Shown in pieces: positions 8,184-17,777 of a DNA stretch of 64,000 bases. The notes under the pieces are model-generated. The model was not told the DNA's origin. It saw only the letters and a list, made by a program, of their open reading frames with translations, and searched no databases. Made by a program: the position numbers and the translations under genes. Source of the DNA: Sulfurovum sp. (GTDB lineage: Bacteria; Campylobacterota; Campylobacteria; Campylobacterales; Sulfurovaceae). The DNA is taken from the NCBI GenBank assembly GCA_024637255.1, contig JAGXFO010000009.1, positions 248,001 to 312,000 of the forward strand, given 5' to 3'. Numbering within the stretch: position 1 is the first letter of the stretch; each line of letters begins with the position of its first letter.

Positions 8184-9716
8184 ATGTTTTTGAAAAAAAG
8201 TTCGTCGAAATCGACTGTAAAAAATGTTGTTACACTTAATCCATATACAAAACAAAGCTATCTATTTAAAGACAATTCATTTCAATCTTTAAAGAAGCTC
8301 ACCTTTAATACTTCCAATTTTATTACATCGTATATAAGAAATAAAGATATTATTACTACAGTAGTACATTTAAGTAGAAGTATCCCAGAGGAAGATATCG
8401 CAGATATCATTGATATTAAGGCGTATGAGGAGTTGGGTCTTGATCAGGCAAACTCTTATATTATTTCCTCCATCGAGGTTGAAAATGGAGGCGAGGAGAG
8501 AGAGTATCATATCTTTGTTGCTGAGCCTGAAGATCTTGATACTCTGTATCTTCCTATAAAAGAGCAAACCAAATACGTTGATCTTATTGTTCCTGCGCCA
8601 CTGCTTTATAAGTCACTGTATACGAAAGAAATACTCCCGAACACTGGCGCACATTGCTTTGTATACTTTACACAAGATGATACTTTTGTTACGATATACA
8701 GAAATGGTGAATATATTTATTCTAAATCAATTGAATTTTCTTTAGAGCAGATATATGATAAATATTGTGCTGCAGTAGGTGAGAAAGTTGATGAAAAAGA
8801 GTTTTATACTATACTAGAGTCTGAAGGTCTTAAAACAACAAATAGCGATTATCAACAAAACCTTATGAAGATATTTTCTGAAGTGTTTATTACGATCAAC
8901 GATATTATTATTTATGTAAAGAGAGCGTTTAGCCTAGAGGCGATCAATCAAATGTTTATAGGAAGTGAAAAAGGTCCTATGATAGGTCTGGATGACTACA
9001 GCCAGAACTATTTAGGTCTACACTCATCAGAATTAAACTTTAACTATCATATTGATAATGACGAGTGGTACACAGATCAATTGCAGTATCTGATGCTTTT
9101 AAGTTCGTTGATTTATATGGAAGATGAATCAACTTTTGTCAACTTGACGATGTATCCAAGACCACCATCTTTTGCCAATAGAGCCAGCGGACAGTTCATT
9201 ATTTCAACGTTTGCCGCTGTTTCTCTTAGTTTGGCATACCCTTTAGTTTATCTAGTCGGCTCTTATGTCAACGATGCAAAGATTTATGCCTTAACAATAG
9301 AAAATAATGAATTAACCGCAGAAGCCAACAAATACAAACAAATCCTTAGTGAAAAGAAAAATATCATTAAAGGCTTGGATGAAAAAATAAAAGCATTATC
9401 AATGAGATATGATAAAAAAACAAAGACACTTACCTCTATCTATGATAAAAAAGTAAATTATCGGCTTAAGTCCGGAATATTTCATACCGTTGCCAAAGAT
9501 CTCAATAAGTATGGAGTGCATGTAGATATGTTAAAAAGCGATAATGATACTATATGGATGTCTTTGGTTAGTTCAGATGATAGAAAATTTACAGAAGTGA
9601 TTAAATATATGTCAGATACACATTTCGAGGATATAGTCGCAATAGATATTGAAAGAATTGAAAAAGACCTGGCCAACAACTATTACAAGGGTCTGTTAAA
9701 GGTTGAATTAAGATGA
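8184..9716 (+). CDS. PilM/PilN-like assembly protein of type IV pilus/competence machine
   Basis: First gene of an eight-gene operon for a secretin-type machine. The 510-residue protein has a soluble N-terminal part of about 330 residues compatible with a PilM/GspL actin-like fold, one hydrophobic segment at about 337-357 (FIISTFAAVSLSLAYPLV), then a coiled coil (about 370-420) and a small alpha/beta domain as in PilN. It therefore looks like a PilM-PilN fusion, similar in role to MshI plus MshN-type linkers. The actin-like motifs are too diverged to read with confidence, so the call rests on architecture and position. Its stop overlaps the next start (ATGA). The ribosome site AAGGAA precedes the ATG; -10-like boxes occur at 8144-8158. 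Confidence 0.65.
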   Translation: MFLKKSSSKSTVKNVVTLNPYTKQSYLFKDNSFQSLKKLTFNTSNFITSYIRNKDIITTVVHLSRSIPEEDIADIIDIKAYEELGLDQANSYIISSIEVENGGEEREYHIFVAEPEDLDTLYLPIKEQTKYVDLIVPAPLLYKSLYTKEILPNTGAHCFVYFTQDDTFVTIYRNGEYIYSKSIEFSLEQIYDKYCAAVGEKVDEKEFYTILESEGLKTTNSDYQQNLMKIFSEVFITINDIIIYVKRAFSLEAINQMFIGSEKGPMIGLDDYSQNYLGLHSSELNFNYHIDNDEWYTDQLQYLMLLSSLIYMEDESTFVNLTMYPRPPSFANRASGQFIISTFAAVSLSLAYPLVYLVGSYVNDAKIYALTIENNELTAEANKYKQILSEKKNIIKGLDEKIKALSMRYDKKTKTLTSIYDKKVNYRLKSGIFHTVAKDLNKYGVHVDMLKSDNDTIWMSLVSSDDRKFTEVIKYMSDTHFEDIVAIDIERIEKDLANNYYKGLLKVELR

Positions 9717-10366
9717 AGTATTTAGAAGATAAACTAGAAGCGTTAGATACCTACTTTGCTCCAAAAAAAGAGAGTGAGAAATGGTTAATCATTTTAGGTA
9801 TAGCAGGCTTTATTGCCTACCTTGGATATGATTATTTATTACCTTATACAGAGAATTTGTATAATAAAAGTGAACAAAGTAAAAAAAATATAGAAAAAAA
9901 TATAGTTGACAATAATACTTATTTGAATTCTATTACTGTAAACGGAAATCGCGAATACTACATTGCAAAATATGATAATGATATTGTCATGAAAAATAAA
10001 AATATTGTTAATTTAAATGATAAGATCAAATTTATAGATACAAGTTTGGAAAAATTATCTGATATGCTATTTAACCAGAAAAGCTGGTCAATATTTTTGA
10101 ATTCTATTACAAGTAAAGCAGAAGTGCAGAATGTTCAATTGCAGTATATAGCAAATAAATATGTGGATAACAATGGAAGTTTTGGTCATGTGCTCGAAAT
10201 TGCTATTGGATGCAAAGGAGAGTATAAAAATACCATTAAGTTTATAAACGAACTTGAACAAAATATTTTGGTCACAGATGTTTTTAAAACGGAGTTTATT
10301 CCAGACAACAATTCATCGGATGTTATTGCGGATATTCATATTTCAGTATGGGGGATAAATCACTAA
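9713..10366 (+). CDS. PilO-like inner-membrane assembly protein
   Basis: A 217-residue protein with a soluble N-terminus of about 23 residues, one membrane segment at about 24-44 (WLIILGIAGFIAYLGYDYL), a coiled-coil stretch to about 120, and a small C-terminal ferredoxin-like domain. That is the PilO/MshJ/GspM layout. It would form the inner-membrane alignment complex with the preceding PilN-like domain, linking the platform to the secretin. Coupled to the previous gene by a 4-base overlap. No sequence motif is diagnostic, so the assignment is by topology and operon place. Confidence 0.6.
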   Translation: MKYLEDKLEALDTYFAPKKESEKWLIILGIAGFIAYLGYDYLLPYTENLYNKSEQSKKNIEKNIVDNNTYLNSITVNGNREYYIAKYDNDIVMKNKNIVNLNDKIKFIDTSLEKLSDMLFNQKSWSIFLNSITSKAEVQNVQLQYIANKYVDNNGSFGHVLEIAIGCKGEYKNTIKFINELEQNILVTDVFKTEFIPDNNSSDVIADIHISVWGINH

Positions 10367-10770
10367 TGAAAAATATATTCTTATTATTATTTCCAATAAC
10401 AGTGCTTCTAAATGCAGATGTTTCTGTGGAGCAAATACAAGAAATGGTCGTGAAGATACATGAAAAAAGAGAAGGTGTACAATTAAAAACACTAGAGAGC
10501 GCAGAAAGTCCATTTGTACGATTGCAACAAGATGATAATGCGACAACATTTGCTGCACCGGAAAAAGAAGAAGAGAAATTAGTGTTACATGCCATTGTGA
10601 ACGGTAAAGCCTATATTAATGATTCATGGAGCAATCTTGATGATTCTATTATGGGGTATACATTAAAATATATAGGTAAAAGCGGTGTGGTACTTAGAAA
10701 TGGCAATCAGATTAAGAAATTATATCTTCATGAAAATAAAGATAATTTCATCAATTTAGAAGAAAGGTAA
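10366..10770 (+). CDS. Small periplasmic protein of the competence/T4P operon (MshK/CtsR position)
   Basis: A protein of about 134 residues. I chose the ATG at 10366, which overlaps the preceding TAA as TAATG, because it starts a clean signal peptide (MKNIFLLLFPITVLLNA) whereas the upstream ATG at 10348 adds a polar MGDKSL. The mature part ends in a small domain with AIVNGKAYINDSW and MGYTLKYIGKSGVVLRNGNQ, resembling the PilP/GspC/MshK beta domain that contacts the secretin. In position it corresponds to ctsR of Campylobacter, but similarity at that level cannot be judged by eye. It is followed after 4 bases by the secretin gene. Confidence 0.55.
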   Translation: MKNIFLLLFPITVLLNADVSVEQIQEMVVKIHEKREGVQLKTLESAESPFVRLQQDDNATTFAAPEKEEEKLVLHAIVNGKAYINDSWSNLDDSIMGYTLKYIGKSGVVLRNGNQIKKLYLHENKDNFINLEER

Positions 10771-10774
10771 TAGA

Positions 10775-12376
10775 ATGAAAAAAGTACAAACACCAGGAAT
10801 GAAGTTTTTTGTCGTATTTGCCATACTGGTAGGTCTTACCAGTGGGCTGACAGCAAATAATTGCTCTACAAAACTATTTTCTGTCACCATTGACAGTAAA
10901 TTAACCATTGGAGATGTGATTGACAATCTTGCTGATACTTGTGGATTAACAGTCGTCGTTAATGATGATGCGGCAAAATTGAGGATGAATAAAAAACTTT
11001 ATTATGTAAAATTGAAAAATAGTACATTAAAAGGTTTTTTAAATACTATACTTAAAGATAATGATTTAAATTATTCGCTAAATGGGAATAAGCTTAAAAT
11101 ATCCTATCTAATTACGCGTACATTTCGTATACATTATATTTCTGGGCAAAGAACAGGAAAAAGTACGGCAAATGTAACCATTGCAAGTTCAAGTAATTCT
11201 GCTGCTGGAGGTGCTTCTGGAGGTGCTGCTGGTGGAGGTGCTGGTGGAAGTGGTAGTAACATATCTAAGACGGGCATGATGATAGAAAATACAGATGAAT
11301 TTCAGTTTTGGAAAACGGTTGAAACAGAGGTTCAGCGTATTCTTGTGGGCGCTGCAGATGGGAGCACCCACTATACAAAATCGGGAGATACCTGGACTGG
11401 ACCAGATGGCAAAATATGGGAATATAACCCTTTGGCGCCTATTGTTAATCCTGAAGCAGGCATGGTAACCGTAACGGGTACAGACAGACAGATCAATAGG
11501 GTTGCGAGATATATACATACGCTATCAAAGCAAATTAAGTCACAAGTTTTGATTGATGTACGTATTCTTAGTGTTCAATTTGATGACAGTTCAACCACTG
11601 GAGTTGATTGGTCTCAGTTGTATACTTTGCAAAATATTACAGTCAATTCATTGGGAATGGCGCAAAAAAATATTGGGAGTTATACTTTTGATAATGCACA
11701 GGGCATAACTGATGCAACATTTGAAGAGGGTAGTACTCCTGATAAGGCTAGAGTTATAAGTGCAACGGGAAGCACGAAAGTAACTGAAATTGTAAAATTT
11801 TTATCTACACAGGGTGATGTTAAATCTATTTCAAGTCCTCGCATTATGACGCTGAATAACCAGCCCGCACTCATAAGTGTAGGAAAAGAACTTTTCTATA
11901 AAATTAAATCTAGCAGTACGGCAAGCAGTGGCGGTGGTGCAGTGGCTGCAGAGGGCGAAATGGTTGATTCTGTTTTTGCGGGTATTTTGCTCGATATTAC
12001 GCCTGAAATTGATGATAACGGTATGATTACTTTAAAAATAAATCCATCTATTTCTGACACGGTTGATACTGTTGCTCCTGATGCAGGCATAAGAACTATT
12101 CCGCCTGACTTGGTTAGAAGGCAGATAGCGTCCGTGATTAAAGTGAAAGATGGTCAGCATGCCATACTTGGAGGTTTGATATCAAGTCAAACAGGTTTCA
12201 AAGACAATCAAGTACCTTTATTGGGAGACATGCCACTTGTGGGAAGTTTATTTAAGCGCCAGGAAAAAATAAATAAAGTTGAAGAATTGGTATTTATTTT
12301 AACACCGCATATAGTGAGCAATGCTAAATCAGTATCATTGGATGATTTGGGGTATTCAAAGCTTAATGAAAAGTAG
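10775..12376 (+). CDS. ctsD: Type II/IV secretin (MshL/CtsD-like outer-membrane channel)
   Basis: A 533-residue secretin, the gated outer-membrane ring through which DNA or a pseudopilus passes. It has a signal peptide (hydrophobic 10-27), an STN domain (about 40-115), a Gly/Ala/Ser-rich linker at about 138-165 built from GGA/GGS repeats, and the secretin core with VLIDVRILSVQFDD (about 255), SPRIMTLNNQPALISVG (about 352), and the C-terminal HAILGGLISSQTG and PLLGDMPLVGSLFKRQ signatures. The symbol is proposed from gene order (R-D-P-X-E-F) as in Campylobacter; MshL or PilQ would be equivalent names. No pilotin gene is adjacent. Confidence 0.85.
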   Translation: MKKVQTPGMKFFVVFAILVGLTSGLTANNCSTKLFSVTIDSKLTIGDVIDNLADTCGLTVVVNDDAAKLRMNKKLYYVKLKNSTLKGFLNTILKDNDLNYSLNGNKLKISYLITRTFRIHYISGQRTGKSTANVTIASSSNSAAGGASGGAAGGGAGGSGSNISKTGMMIENTDEFQFWKTVETEVQRILVGAADGSTHYTKSGDTWTGPDGKIWEYNPLAPIVNPEAGMVTVTGTDRQINRVARYIHTLSKQIKSQVLIDVRILSVQFDDSSTTGVDWSQLYTLQNITVNSLGMAQKNIGSYTFDNAQGITDATFEEGSTPDKARVISATGSTKVTEIVKFLSTQGDVKSISSPRIMTLNNQPALISVGKELFYKIKSSSTASSGGGAVAAEGEMVDSVFAGILLDITPEIDDNGMITLKINPSISDTVDTVAPDAGIRTIPPDLVRRQIASVIKVKDGQHAILGGLISSQTGFKDNQVPLLGDMPLVGSLFKRQEKINKVEELVFILTPHIVSNAKSVSLDDLGYSKLNEK

Positions 12377-13178
12377 ATACGAAGCCGCTAAAAATGTATT
12401 TATAGATTCTGTAGATATCGATGATTATATTGAATTGGATTCTTCAGTAACGGCTTATCAACAGCTGGAACACAGTATTGAGAAACCGCTGAAGATGATT
12501 TTACTTTTTGGTAAACCAGGTACAGGGAAAAGTATCTTGCTTAATCGTATTCAAAATAAGTTAAAGCATAATAAAGAAATACATTATTTTGATACACCTG
12601 CAATAAATGAAAAAGAATTTTTTTATAAACTCTTTAAAGTTTTAACCAAAAAGGATTTACCAAGCAATACAGAGGTGAACTTCTCTGCATTGGTTGATTT
12701 TTGTAAAACCCTCAGGGGCAAAAGAGAGATTATTATTCTGCTTGATGAAGCACAGATGTATGGTCCTGAGATGATGGAGAAAATAAGACTTCTTTCTGAT
12801 ACTAGAGCAGTGAAGTTTGTGGTTTCACTACATAAGACGGACGATGAAGACTTGATTGCAAAAGAGCATTTTCAATCGCGTATTTGGGAAGTGATTGAGC
12901 TGAAGAATGCGACAAGAGAAGATCAAACCGAATATATACATAAAAAACTTTTAAAGAAAAATCTTTTTGAAGTAGCAAACAGTATTAAAGAAAAGAATAT
13001 GAAATTCATCCATAGGTTTACTAATGGAAATTATAGAGAGTGCAATAAACTTATGTTTACCATTTTTGAAATTTGTGAATATTATGATGAAAATGAACCG
13101 TCAAAAGTGAATTATGCTCAAATGTCCCAAAAGATAATTGAAATGTCCGCATTAAAATTAGGATATATTCATGTATGA
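12366..13178 (+). CDS. ctsP: AAA/ExeA-like ATPase of the secretion operon (MshM/CtsP-like)
   Basis: An ATPase with Walker A GKPGTGKS and Walker B IIILLDEAQMY, the layout of ExeA/MshM/CtsP proteins that accompany secretins. The longest frame starts at 12321, but the internal ATG at 12366 gives an 11-base overlap with the secretin gene and a plausible N-terminus, so I used that (270 residues). ExeA homologues place the secretin in the wall; CtsP of Campylobacter is a membrane-associated nucleotide binder needed for transformation. No peptidoglycan-binding domain is seen, so this is the short form. It overlaps the next gene by 8 bases. The symbol is inferred from order. Confidence 0.75.
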   Translation: MKSRYEAAKNVFIDSVDIDDYIELDSSVTAYQQLEHSIEKPLKMILLFGKPGTGKSILLNRIQNKLKHNKEIHYFDTPAINEKEFFYKLFKVLTKKDLPSNTEVNFSALVDFCKTLRGKREIIILLDEAQMYGPEMMEKIRLLSDTRAVKFVVSLHKTDDEDLIAKEHFQSRIWEVIELKNATREDQTEYIHKKLLKKNLFEVANSIKEKNMKFIHRFTNGNYRECNKLMFTIFEICEYYDENEPSKVNYAQMSQKIIEMSALKLGYIHV

Positions 13179-13905
13179 CATAAAGCCATTAGAAGAAGAG
13201 TGGAAAAAATATAGAAGAAATAAGTTAAGACCTTGGTATGTGGGTAGTTTTATTTTGATTATATTTGTTGTCACTACAGTTTTTTTTCTGGACAATAAAA
13301 ATATTGACTCTAGCCATTTGAGTACCTACATGAATACTTCAATAGATACATTAATGTTTTCAGAAAATAAAGCCGAAAAAGAAATTCAAAATAATGTTGA
13401 AGTTAAAATTCAAAATAATGTATTAGTTAATGGTCCTCTAAATATACTTGAAACACAAGAAGTTGTTGCAGCTGTGAAAGAAGTAGATGAAAAACCTTCT
13501 GATATACTTGTGGATATACCTATACTTGAAGATGGTACTGAGCTTACTACAAATGAGACTCCCGACCTTAGAAAAAGAATGCATTTAGATATTGTTGAAA
13601 CATCAAGTCCGACTGCATATGAAGATGTAGAAAGACGTTTTTTGCAATCACGCGATATTGATGATGCTTTATTCTTGGCAAACAGTTATTATAAAAAAAG
13701 CAACTATAAAAAAGCGGAATACTGGGCATTGCAAACAAATAAACTTGATGGAGATGTTGAGGAAAGTTTATTGATATTTGTAAAATCTAAAATAAAATTA
13801 GGTTACAAAAATGAAGGGATATCTATATTGACATCCTATATTGAAAGATCTAATTCTGAAGAAGCAAGAAAGTTATTAAATCAGATTAAAAATGGTAAAT
13901 TCTAA
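13171..13905 (+). CDS. Inner-membrane TPR protein of the secretion operon (MshN/CtsX position)
   Basis: A 244-residue protein with a cytoplasmic N-terminus of about 22 residues rich in Lys/Arg, one membrane segment at about 24-42 (YVGSFILIIFVVTTVFFL), a low-complexity Glu/Val/Asn-rich periplasmic linker, and C-terminal TPR-like helices from about residue 155 (ANSYYKKSNYKKAEYWALQ). This is the layout of MshN, and it sits where ctsX lies in Campylobacter. An imperfect internal duplication, VEVKIQNNVLVN after EIQNNVEVKI, is visible around residue 75. Function is probably a bridge between platform and outer ring; this is inference. Confidence 0.55.
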   Translation: MYDIKPLEEEWKKYRRNKLRPWYVGSFILIIFVVTTVFFLDNKNIDSSHLSTYMNTSIDTLMFSENKAEKEIQNNVEVKIQNNVLVNGPLNILETQEVVAAVKEVDEKPSDILVDIPILEDGTELTTNETPDLRKRMHLDIVETSSPTAYEDVERRFLQSRDIDDALFLANSYYKKSNYKKAEYWALQTNKLDGDVEESLLIFVKSKIKLGYKNEGISILTSYIERSNSEEARKLLNQIKNGKF

Positions 13906-13960
13906 AACTATATTTAGTATTTGATGTTATACTTTATTAGTTATATTAAGGGGTGTTAAA

Positions 13961-15697
13961 ATGGTTAGGCTCATTGAAATTATGCTGGAAGAAAATCTCA
14001 TTACCAAAGATGCCATTTCTGCATTGGTAAAAAGCAGACCACCCAAAAAGATATCTTTTGCAAATCTTTTGGCAGAAAAAATGATTGATCTGCAGACTGT
14101 TGAAATATTTTTAGCTAAGAAAATCAGACAAGGTGTGATCAATCTGGCTCATCTTGAAAAAATAGAGGGAATTAATATTATTCCCATTATTGAAAAGGTT
14201 GCAGAGTCATTACATATAGAATATGTGGATTTAGACAATATTGAAATTGATATGAATTTATTTTCAAAAGTTTCTTATGCGCAATTGATTAAATATAATA
14301 TTATTCCAATATCAGAAAATGATTTAAATGTTCTTATTGTATTTGACGATCCTCTTGATATGGCTGCACAAGATTCCATACAAAGACTTTTCCCTAAAAA
14401 ACCTATTAGAATAGCTATTTCAAATCCAAAGCAGATTAGTCAACATTTGCAGCGTCTTGAGATAAACGAGAGCATTAAAGGGTTAGTCTCTGATATTCGC
14501 AAGGATTTAAAGCAGGAAGGAAAAGTTGATGACAATGATGAATCACCCGCAGTTTTAAAACTGATTGATGTCATTTTGAAATCAGCCATTTTTGCTGGTG
14601 CCAGTGATATTCATATTGAAGCAATGGAGATAAGCTGCATCATAAGAGTCAGAGTAGATGGTATATTGCGTCAAAGTTTTACGTTTGATAAAGATATTTT
14701 CAATCCATTGGCTTCAAGAATGAAACTACTTTCAAATTTGGATATCGCAGAAAAAAGAAAACCCCAGGATGGCAGATTTTCTGCAACTGTATCCAAAAAA
14801 GAGTTTGACTTTAGGGTCTCTACTTTGCCGACCATATTTGGCGAGTCTATTGTTCTTCGTATTTTGGATAAAACAAAAGCGATGATTAGGCTTGAAGATG
14901 CGGGTATGAGTAAATTTTGTTATGATAGATTTGCTGAGGCGATTAAGGTGCCTTATGGGATTGTGCTAGTTACGGGACCTACAGGTTCTGGTAAAACAAC
15001 GACGCTTTATGGCGCGCTTAATGCAATTAAAGATATTAAAGACAAGATTATTACCGTAGAAGACCCGGTGGAATATCAAATGGCGGGCTTACAGCAAGTA
15101 CAGGTAAAAGCAAGTATTGGCTTAAGCTTCTCTGATGCACTGAGATCCATATTGAGGCAGGATCCAGACAAGATCATGATCGGGGAAATTAGGGATCAAG
15201 AGACATTGCGTATTGCAATTCAAGCTGCACTAACTGGACACCTTGTGCTTTCTACGCTTCATACGAATGATGCTATATCTGCTGTAACCAGGATTTTGGA
15301 TATGGGTATAGAAGAATATTTGGTTAGTGGGGCGCTGGTTGCCATACAGGCACAAAGACTGGTACGTAAAATATGTACACATTGTAAAAAAGAGACAGTA
15401 CTTGATTTGGCACTCCGAAAATCTGTTGAAAAATATCTTCCGGAAAATCCTACCTTTTATGTAGGAGAAGGATGTAAGGAGTGTGGACAGAGTGGATATT
15501 CTGGAAGGGAAATGATATCCGAAGTGCTAACTGTCAGTGAACAACTTTCTCGCATGATTGCAAGTGGCGCATCAAAAGAAGAGATGACAAACCAGGCGAT
15601 GGAAGAGGGATTTGTTACCATGTTTGAAGATGGAATCCATAAAGCATTAGAAGGTAAAACAACTATTGCAGAAATTTACAGAGTAGCGAGATTATAA
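13961..15697 (+). CDS. ctsE: GspE/PilB-type secretion ATPase
   Basis: The hexameric cytoplasmic motor that drives pseudopilus or pilus assembly. The 578-residue protein has the GspE N-terminal domain (about 1-150), Walker A GPTGSGKT at 339-346, the Asp box around DPVEYQ, Walker B DKIMIGEIRDQET near residue 405, and the His box LSTLHTNDA near residue 428. A zinc-binding four-cysteine knuckle is formed by C472/C475 and C505/C508, as in GspE and PilB. A short spacer of 55 bp with AAGGGG before the ATG separates it from the TPR gene. The symbol is taken from gene order; the family is certain. Confidence 0.92.
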   Translation: MVRLIEIMLEENLITKDAISALVKSRPPKKISFANLLAEKMIDLQTVEIFLAKKIRQGVINLAHLEKIEGINIIPIIEKVAESLHIEYVDLDNIEIDMNLFSKVSYAQLIKYNIIPISENDLNVLIVFDDPLDMAAQDSIQRLFPKKPIRIAISNPKQISQHLQRLEINESIKGLVSDIRKDLKQEGKVDDNDESPAVLKLIDVILKSAIFAGASDIHIEAMEISCIIRVRVDGILRQSFTFDKDIFNPLASRMKLLSNLDIAEKRKPQDGRFSATVSKKEFDFRVSTLPTIFGESIVLRILDKTKAMIRLEDAGMSKFCYDRFAEAIKVPYGIVLVTGPTGSGKTTTLYGALNAIKDIKDKIITVEDPVEYQMAGLQQVQVKASIGLSFSDALRSILRQDPDKIMIGEIRDQETLRIAIQAALTGHLVLSTLHTNDAISAVTRILDMGIEEYLVSGALVAIQAQRLVRKICTHCKKETVLDLALRKSVEKYLPENPTFYVGEGCKECGQSGYSGREMISEVLTVSEQLSRMIASGASKEEMTNQAMEEGFVTMFEDGIHKALEGKTTIAEIYRVARL

Positions 15698-15698
15698 T

Positions 15699-16943
15699 AT
15701 GAAATATTTTAACGTAACGGTAATGGAGAAGGGTAAAAAGAGACAAGAGACGGTGAAAGCCAACAATAAAATGGCAGCAGTGAGCCTGGCTAAGCAAAAA
15801 TTTCCTATGACAATGGTAATGAAAGCCATAGAGACATCTGCTCCCCTTGAAGACAGTATTTCTGAACTATTTTCCGGATTGAAAAAATCATTTAAATCAA
15901 AGATACCGATAAATGATAAAATATCTACTATACGTCAAATAGCAGTAATGACCGATGCGGGTATTCCTATCAATGATACTTTAATTGAAGTGTCCGAAAA
16001 TACTGAAAACAAACAGCTCAAAGAAATATATGCAAGAATAAACAGTGATATAAATGCGGGAAACAGTATGTCAGATGCAATCAAGCCTTACACGCAAGAG
16101 TTTGGCCATGTTGCCATTGCTATGACAAATCTGGGAGAGAGAACGGGTAATATTTCTGAGTCATATCATAAGCTTGCAGATATACTTGAAAATATTAGAA
16201 ACAATACTGCAAAATTTAAAAAGGCCATACGTTCACCACTCATTACATTAGCTGCAATGGGAATTGCTTTTACTATTTTGATCATGGTAGTTGTGCCCAA
16301 GTTTAAAGATATATTTTCAAAATTTAAAACTGAACTTCCAATGCCTACTCAAATTCTTCTTAAGCTAGAATGGGCATTTAGTAATTATGGTATATATCTT
16401 CTTGTATTGTTATTTGGGTTTATTTTTGGTGTCAAGTTCTTATATAAGAACAACAAAGAGTTTAAATACAGGATGGACAAGATGATGATTCATCCAAGGT
16501 TTTATTTAATTAATAAAGCCATATTTCTCTCCACCATGCATAAATATAACTTGGTATTTGGAGAGTTAGTTAAGTCTGGTATTCCTGTTTCTGAAGCCCT
16601 AGACACAGCTGTGGGGATGGTTGATAATGCTGCGATTAAAGAGAAGCTACTAACTGTCAATGCAAATATAGGTCGAGGTATGAACTTAGCAGAAGCTTTT
16701 AAAATTACCGGTCTTTATGAAAATATGTTACTGCAGATGATAAAAGCAGGTGAAGCGGGAGGTCAGTTAGATGCCATGTTGGATAAAGTAACTAACTATT
16801 ATGATGCGGAGTTTCAGGATTTGATCGATAATCTTTCCACCTATATCGAACCTATTATGATGTTCTTTATTGCAGGATTGGTATTGCTGATGGCGCTTGG
16901 AATCTTTATGCCTATGTGGGATCTTGGTAAAGCAGTAAAATAA
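15699..16943 (+). CDS. ctsF: GspF/PilC-type platform protein
   Basis: The inner-membrane platform on which the ATPase acts. The 414-residue protein has two T2SSF domains: the first with IRQIAVMTDAGIPINDTL near residue 70, the second with LVFGELVKSGIPVSEALD near residue 285. Membrane segments are at about 182-202, 232-252 and the C-terminus (about 382-402). It follows ctsE by 1 base and ends the operon at a clear terminator. No pilin, pseudopilin or prepilin peptidase gene is in the operon or elsewhere in the window, so those must be encoded at a distance, as in Campylobacter. Confidence 0.92.
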   Translation: MKYFNVTVMEKGKKRQETVKANNKMAAVSLAKQKFPMTMVMKAIETSAPLEDSISELFSGLKKSFKSKIPINDKISTIRQIAVMTDAGIPINDTLIEVSENTENKQLKEIYARINSDINAGNSMSDAIKPYTQEFGHVAIAMTNLGERTGNISESYHKLADILENIRNNTAKFKKAIRSPLITLAAMGIAFTILIMVVVPKFKDIFSKFKTELPMPTQILLKLEWAFSNYGIYLLVLLFGFIFGVKFLYKNNKEFKYRMDKMMIHPRFYLINKAIFLSTMHKYNLVFGELVKSGIPVSEALDTAVGMVDNAAIKEKLLTVNANIGRGMNLAEAFKITGLYENMLLQMIKAGEAGGQLDAMLDKVTNYYDAEFQDLIDNLSTYIEPIMMFFIAGLVLLMALGIFMPMWDLGKAVK

Positions 16944-16954
16944 ATATTAAGAAG

Positions 16955-16983
16955 AGGGCGGACAAATTTTGTCCCCTTTTTTA
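16955..16983 (+). terminator. Intrinsic terminator after the secretion operon
   Basis: A stem GGACAA-att-TTGTCC (16960-16974), extended by G/C pairs outside, is followed by a run of six T (16977-16982). It lies 11 bases after the ctsF stop and just before the end of the convergent kdsB gene. Confidence 0.8.
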
Positions 16984-16984
16984 C

Positions 16985-17704
16985 TTAAAGATTATGGTGT
17001 TTAATTGCTTTTTCTAAATCTTCCACAGTATCTATGCCAAAACTCTCAGTTTGCACTTCTGTCATCGCAATACTGTAGCTATGATAGAGGGCTCTTAGTT
17101 GCTCCAGTTTTTCAATCTCCTCCAGTGGCGCAGGATTAAGCATACAAAAGTTACGTAATGACTTTACGGTAAATCCATAGATACCCAAATGTCCTTTGTA
17201 CGTATTAAAATGATGATCTCTTGAATAAGGTATTTTCGCCCTTGAAAAATAGAGCGCAATACTATTGCTGTCTGTGACAACTTTTACTATATTGGGGTCA
17301 TCAGCCTCTGGGTTGGAGATTATTTTATAACACGAATTCATCATGATGCGATCATCGTCTTTATTTTTCTTTGTTAAATTATAGACAGCCCACACCACAG
17401 CAGTTTCTATGAACGGTTCATCACCCTGCACGTTGATAACAATCTCATTTTCATCTAAGTCCAACTTTTGGGCAGCTTCATAAATACGGTCAGTGCCACT
17501 TTGATGTTTTGATGATGTAAGTATAGCTTGTATACCATGGTTGGAGGCTATAGCAATAACTTCCTGTGAATCCGTAGCGATGACTACATTGTCTATATCT
17601 TCAACCGCCTTGGCTGTTCTTATAACCATTGGAATCCCTCCGATATCTGCTAAAACTTTGTTGGGAAAACGACTTGACCCTATGCGCGCAGGAATGATAA
17701 TCAT
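16985..17704 (-). CDS. kdsB: 3-deoxy-manno-octulosonate cytidylyltransferase
   Basis: KdsB activates Kdo as CMP-Kdo for lipid A core assembly, in the cytosol. The 239-residue protein starts MIIIPARIGSSRFPNKVLAD, the nucleotide-binding signature, and contains INVQGDEPFI near residue 89 and the YSRDHHFNTYKGHLGIYGF segment. Length is normal. It implies a Gram-negative outer membrane with Kdo lipopolysaccharide. It is convergent with the secretion operon and divergent from hemH, sharing a 73-bp promoter region with it. Confidence 0.95.
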   Translation of the reverse strand: MIIIPARIGSSRFPNKVLADIGGIPMVIRTAKAVEDIDNVVIATDSQEVIAIASNHGIQAILTSSKHQSGTDRIYEAAQKLDLDENEIVINVQGDEPFIETAVVWAVYNLTKKNKDDDRIMMNSCYKIISNPEADDPNIVKVVTDSNSIALYFSRAKIPYSRDHHFNTYKGHLGIYGFTVKSLRNFCMLNPAPLEEIEKLEQLRALYHSYSIAMTEVQTESFGIDTVEDLEKAIKHHNL

Positions 17705-17777
17705 TGATACAGCCTTAATTTTAATTACTATAATTTTACACTTTATATGCTAAGATACAAGACTTTAAAGGACGGTA

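Noticed and set aside
11205..11262. Tandem repeat or CRISPR-like array in the GGT-rich stretch of the secretin gene
   Set aside because: It is an in-frame Gly/Ala/Ser linker made of irregular GGA, GCT and GGT codons, without spacers.
12321..12365. Longer start for the CtsP-like ATPase
   Set aside because: It would overlap the secretin gene by 56 bases and adds an atypical MLNQYHWMIWGIQSL lead.
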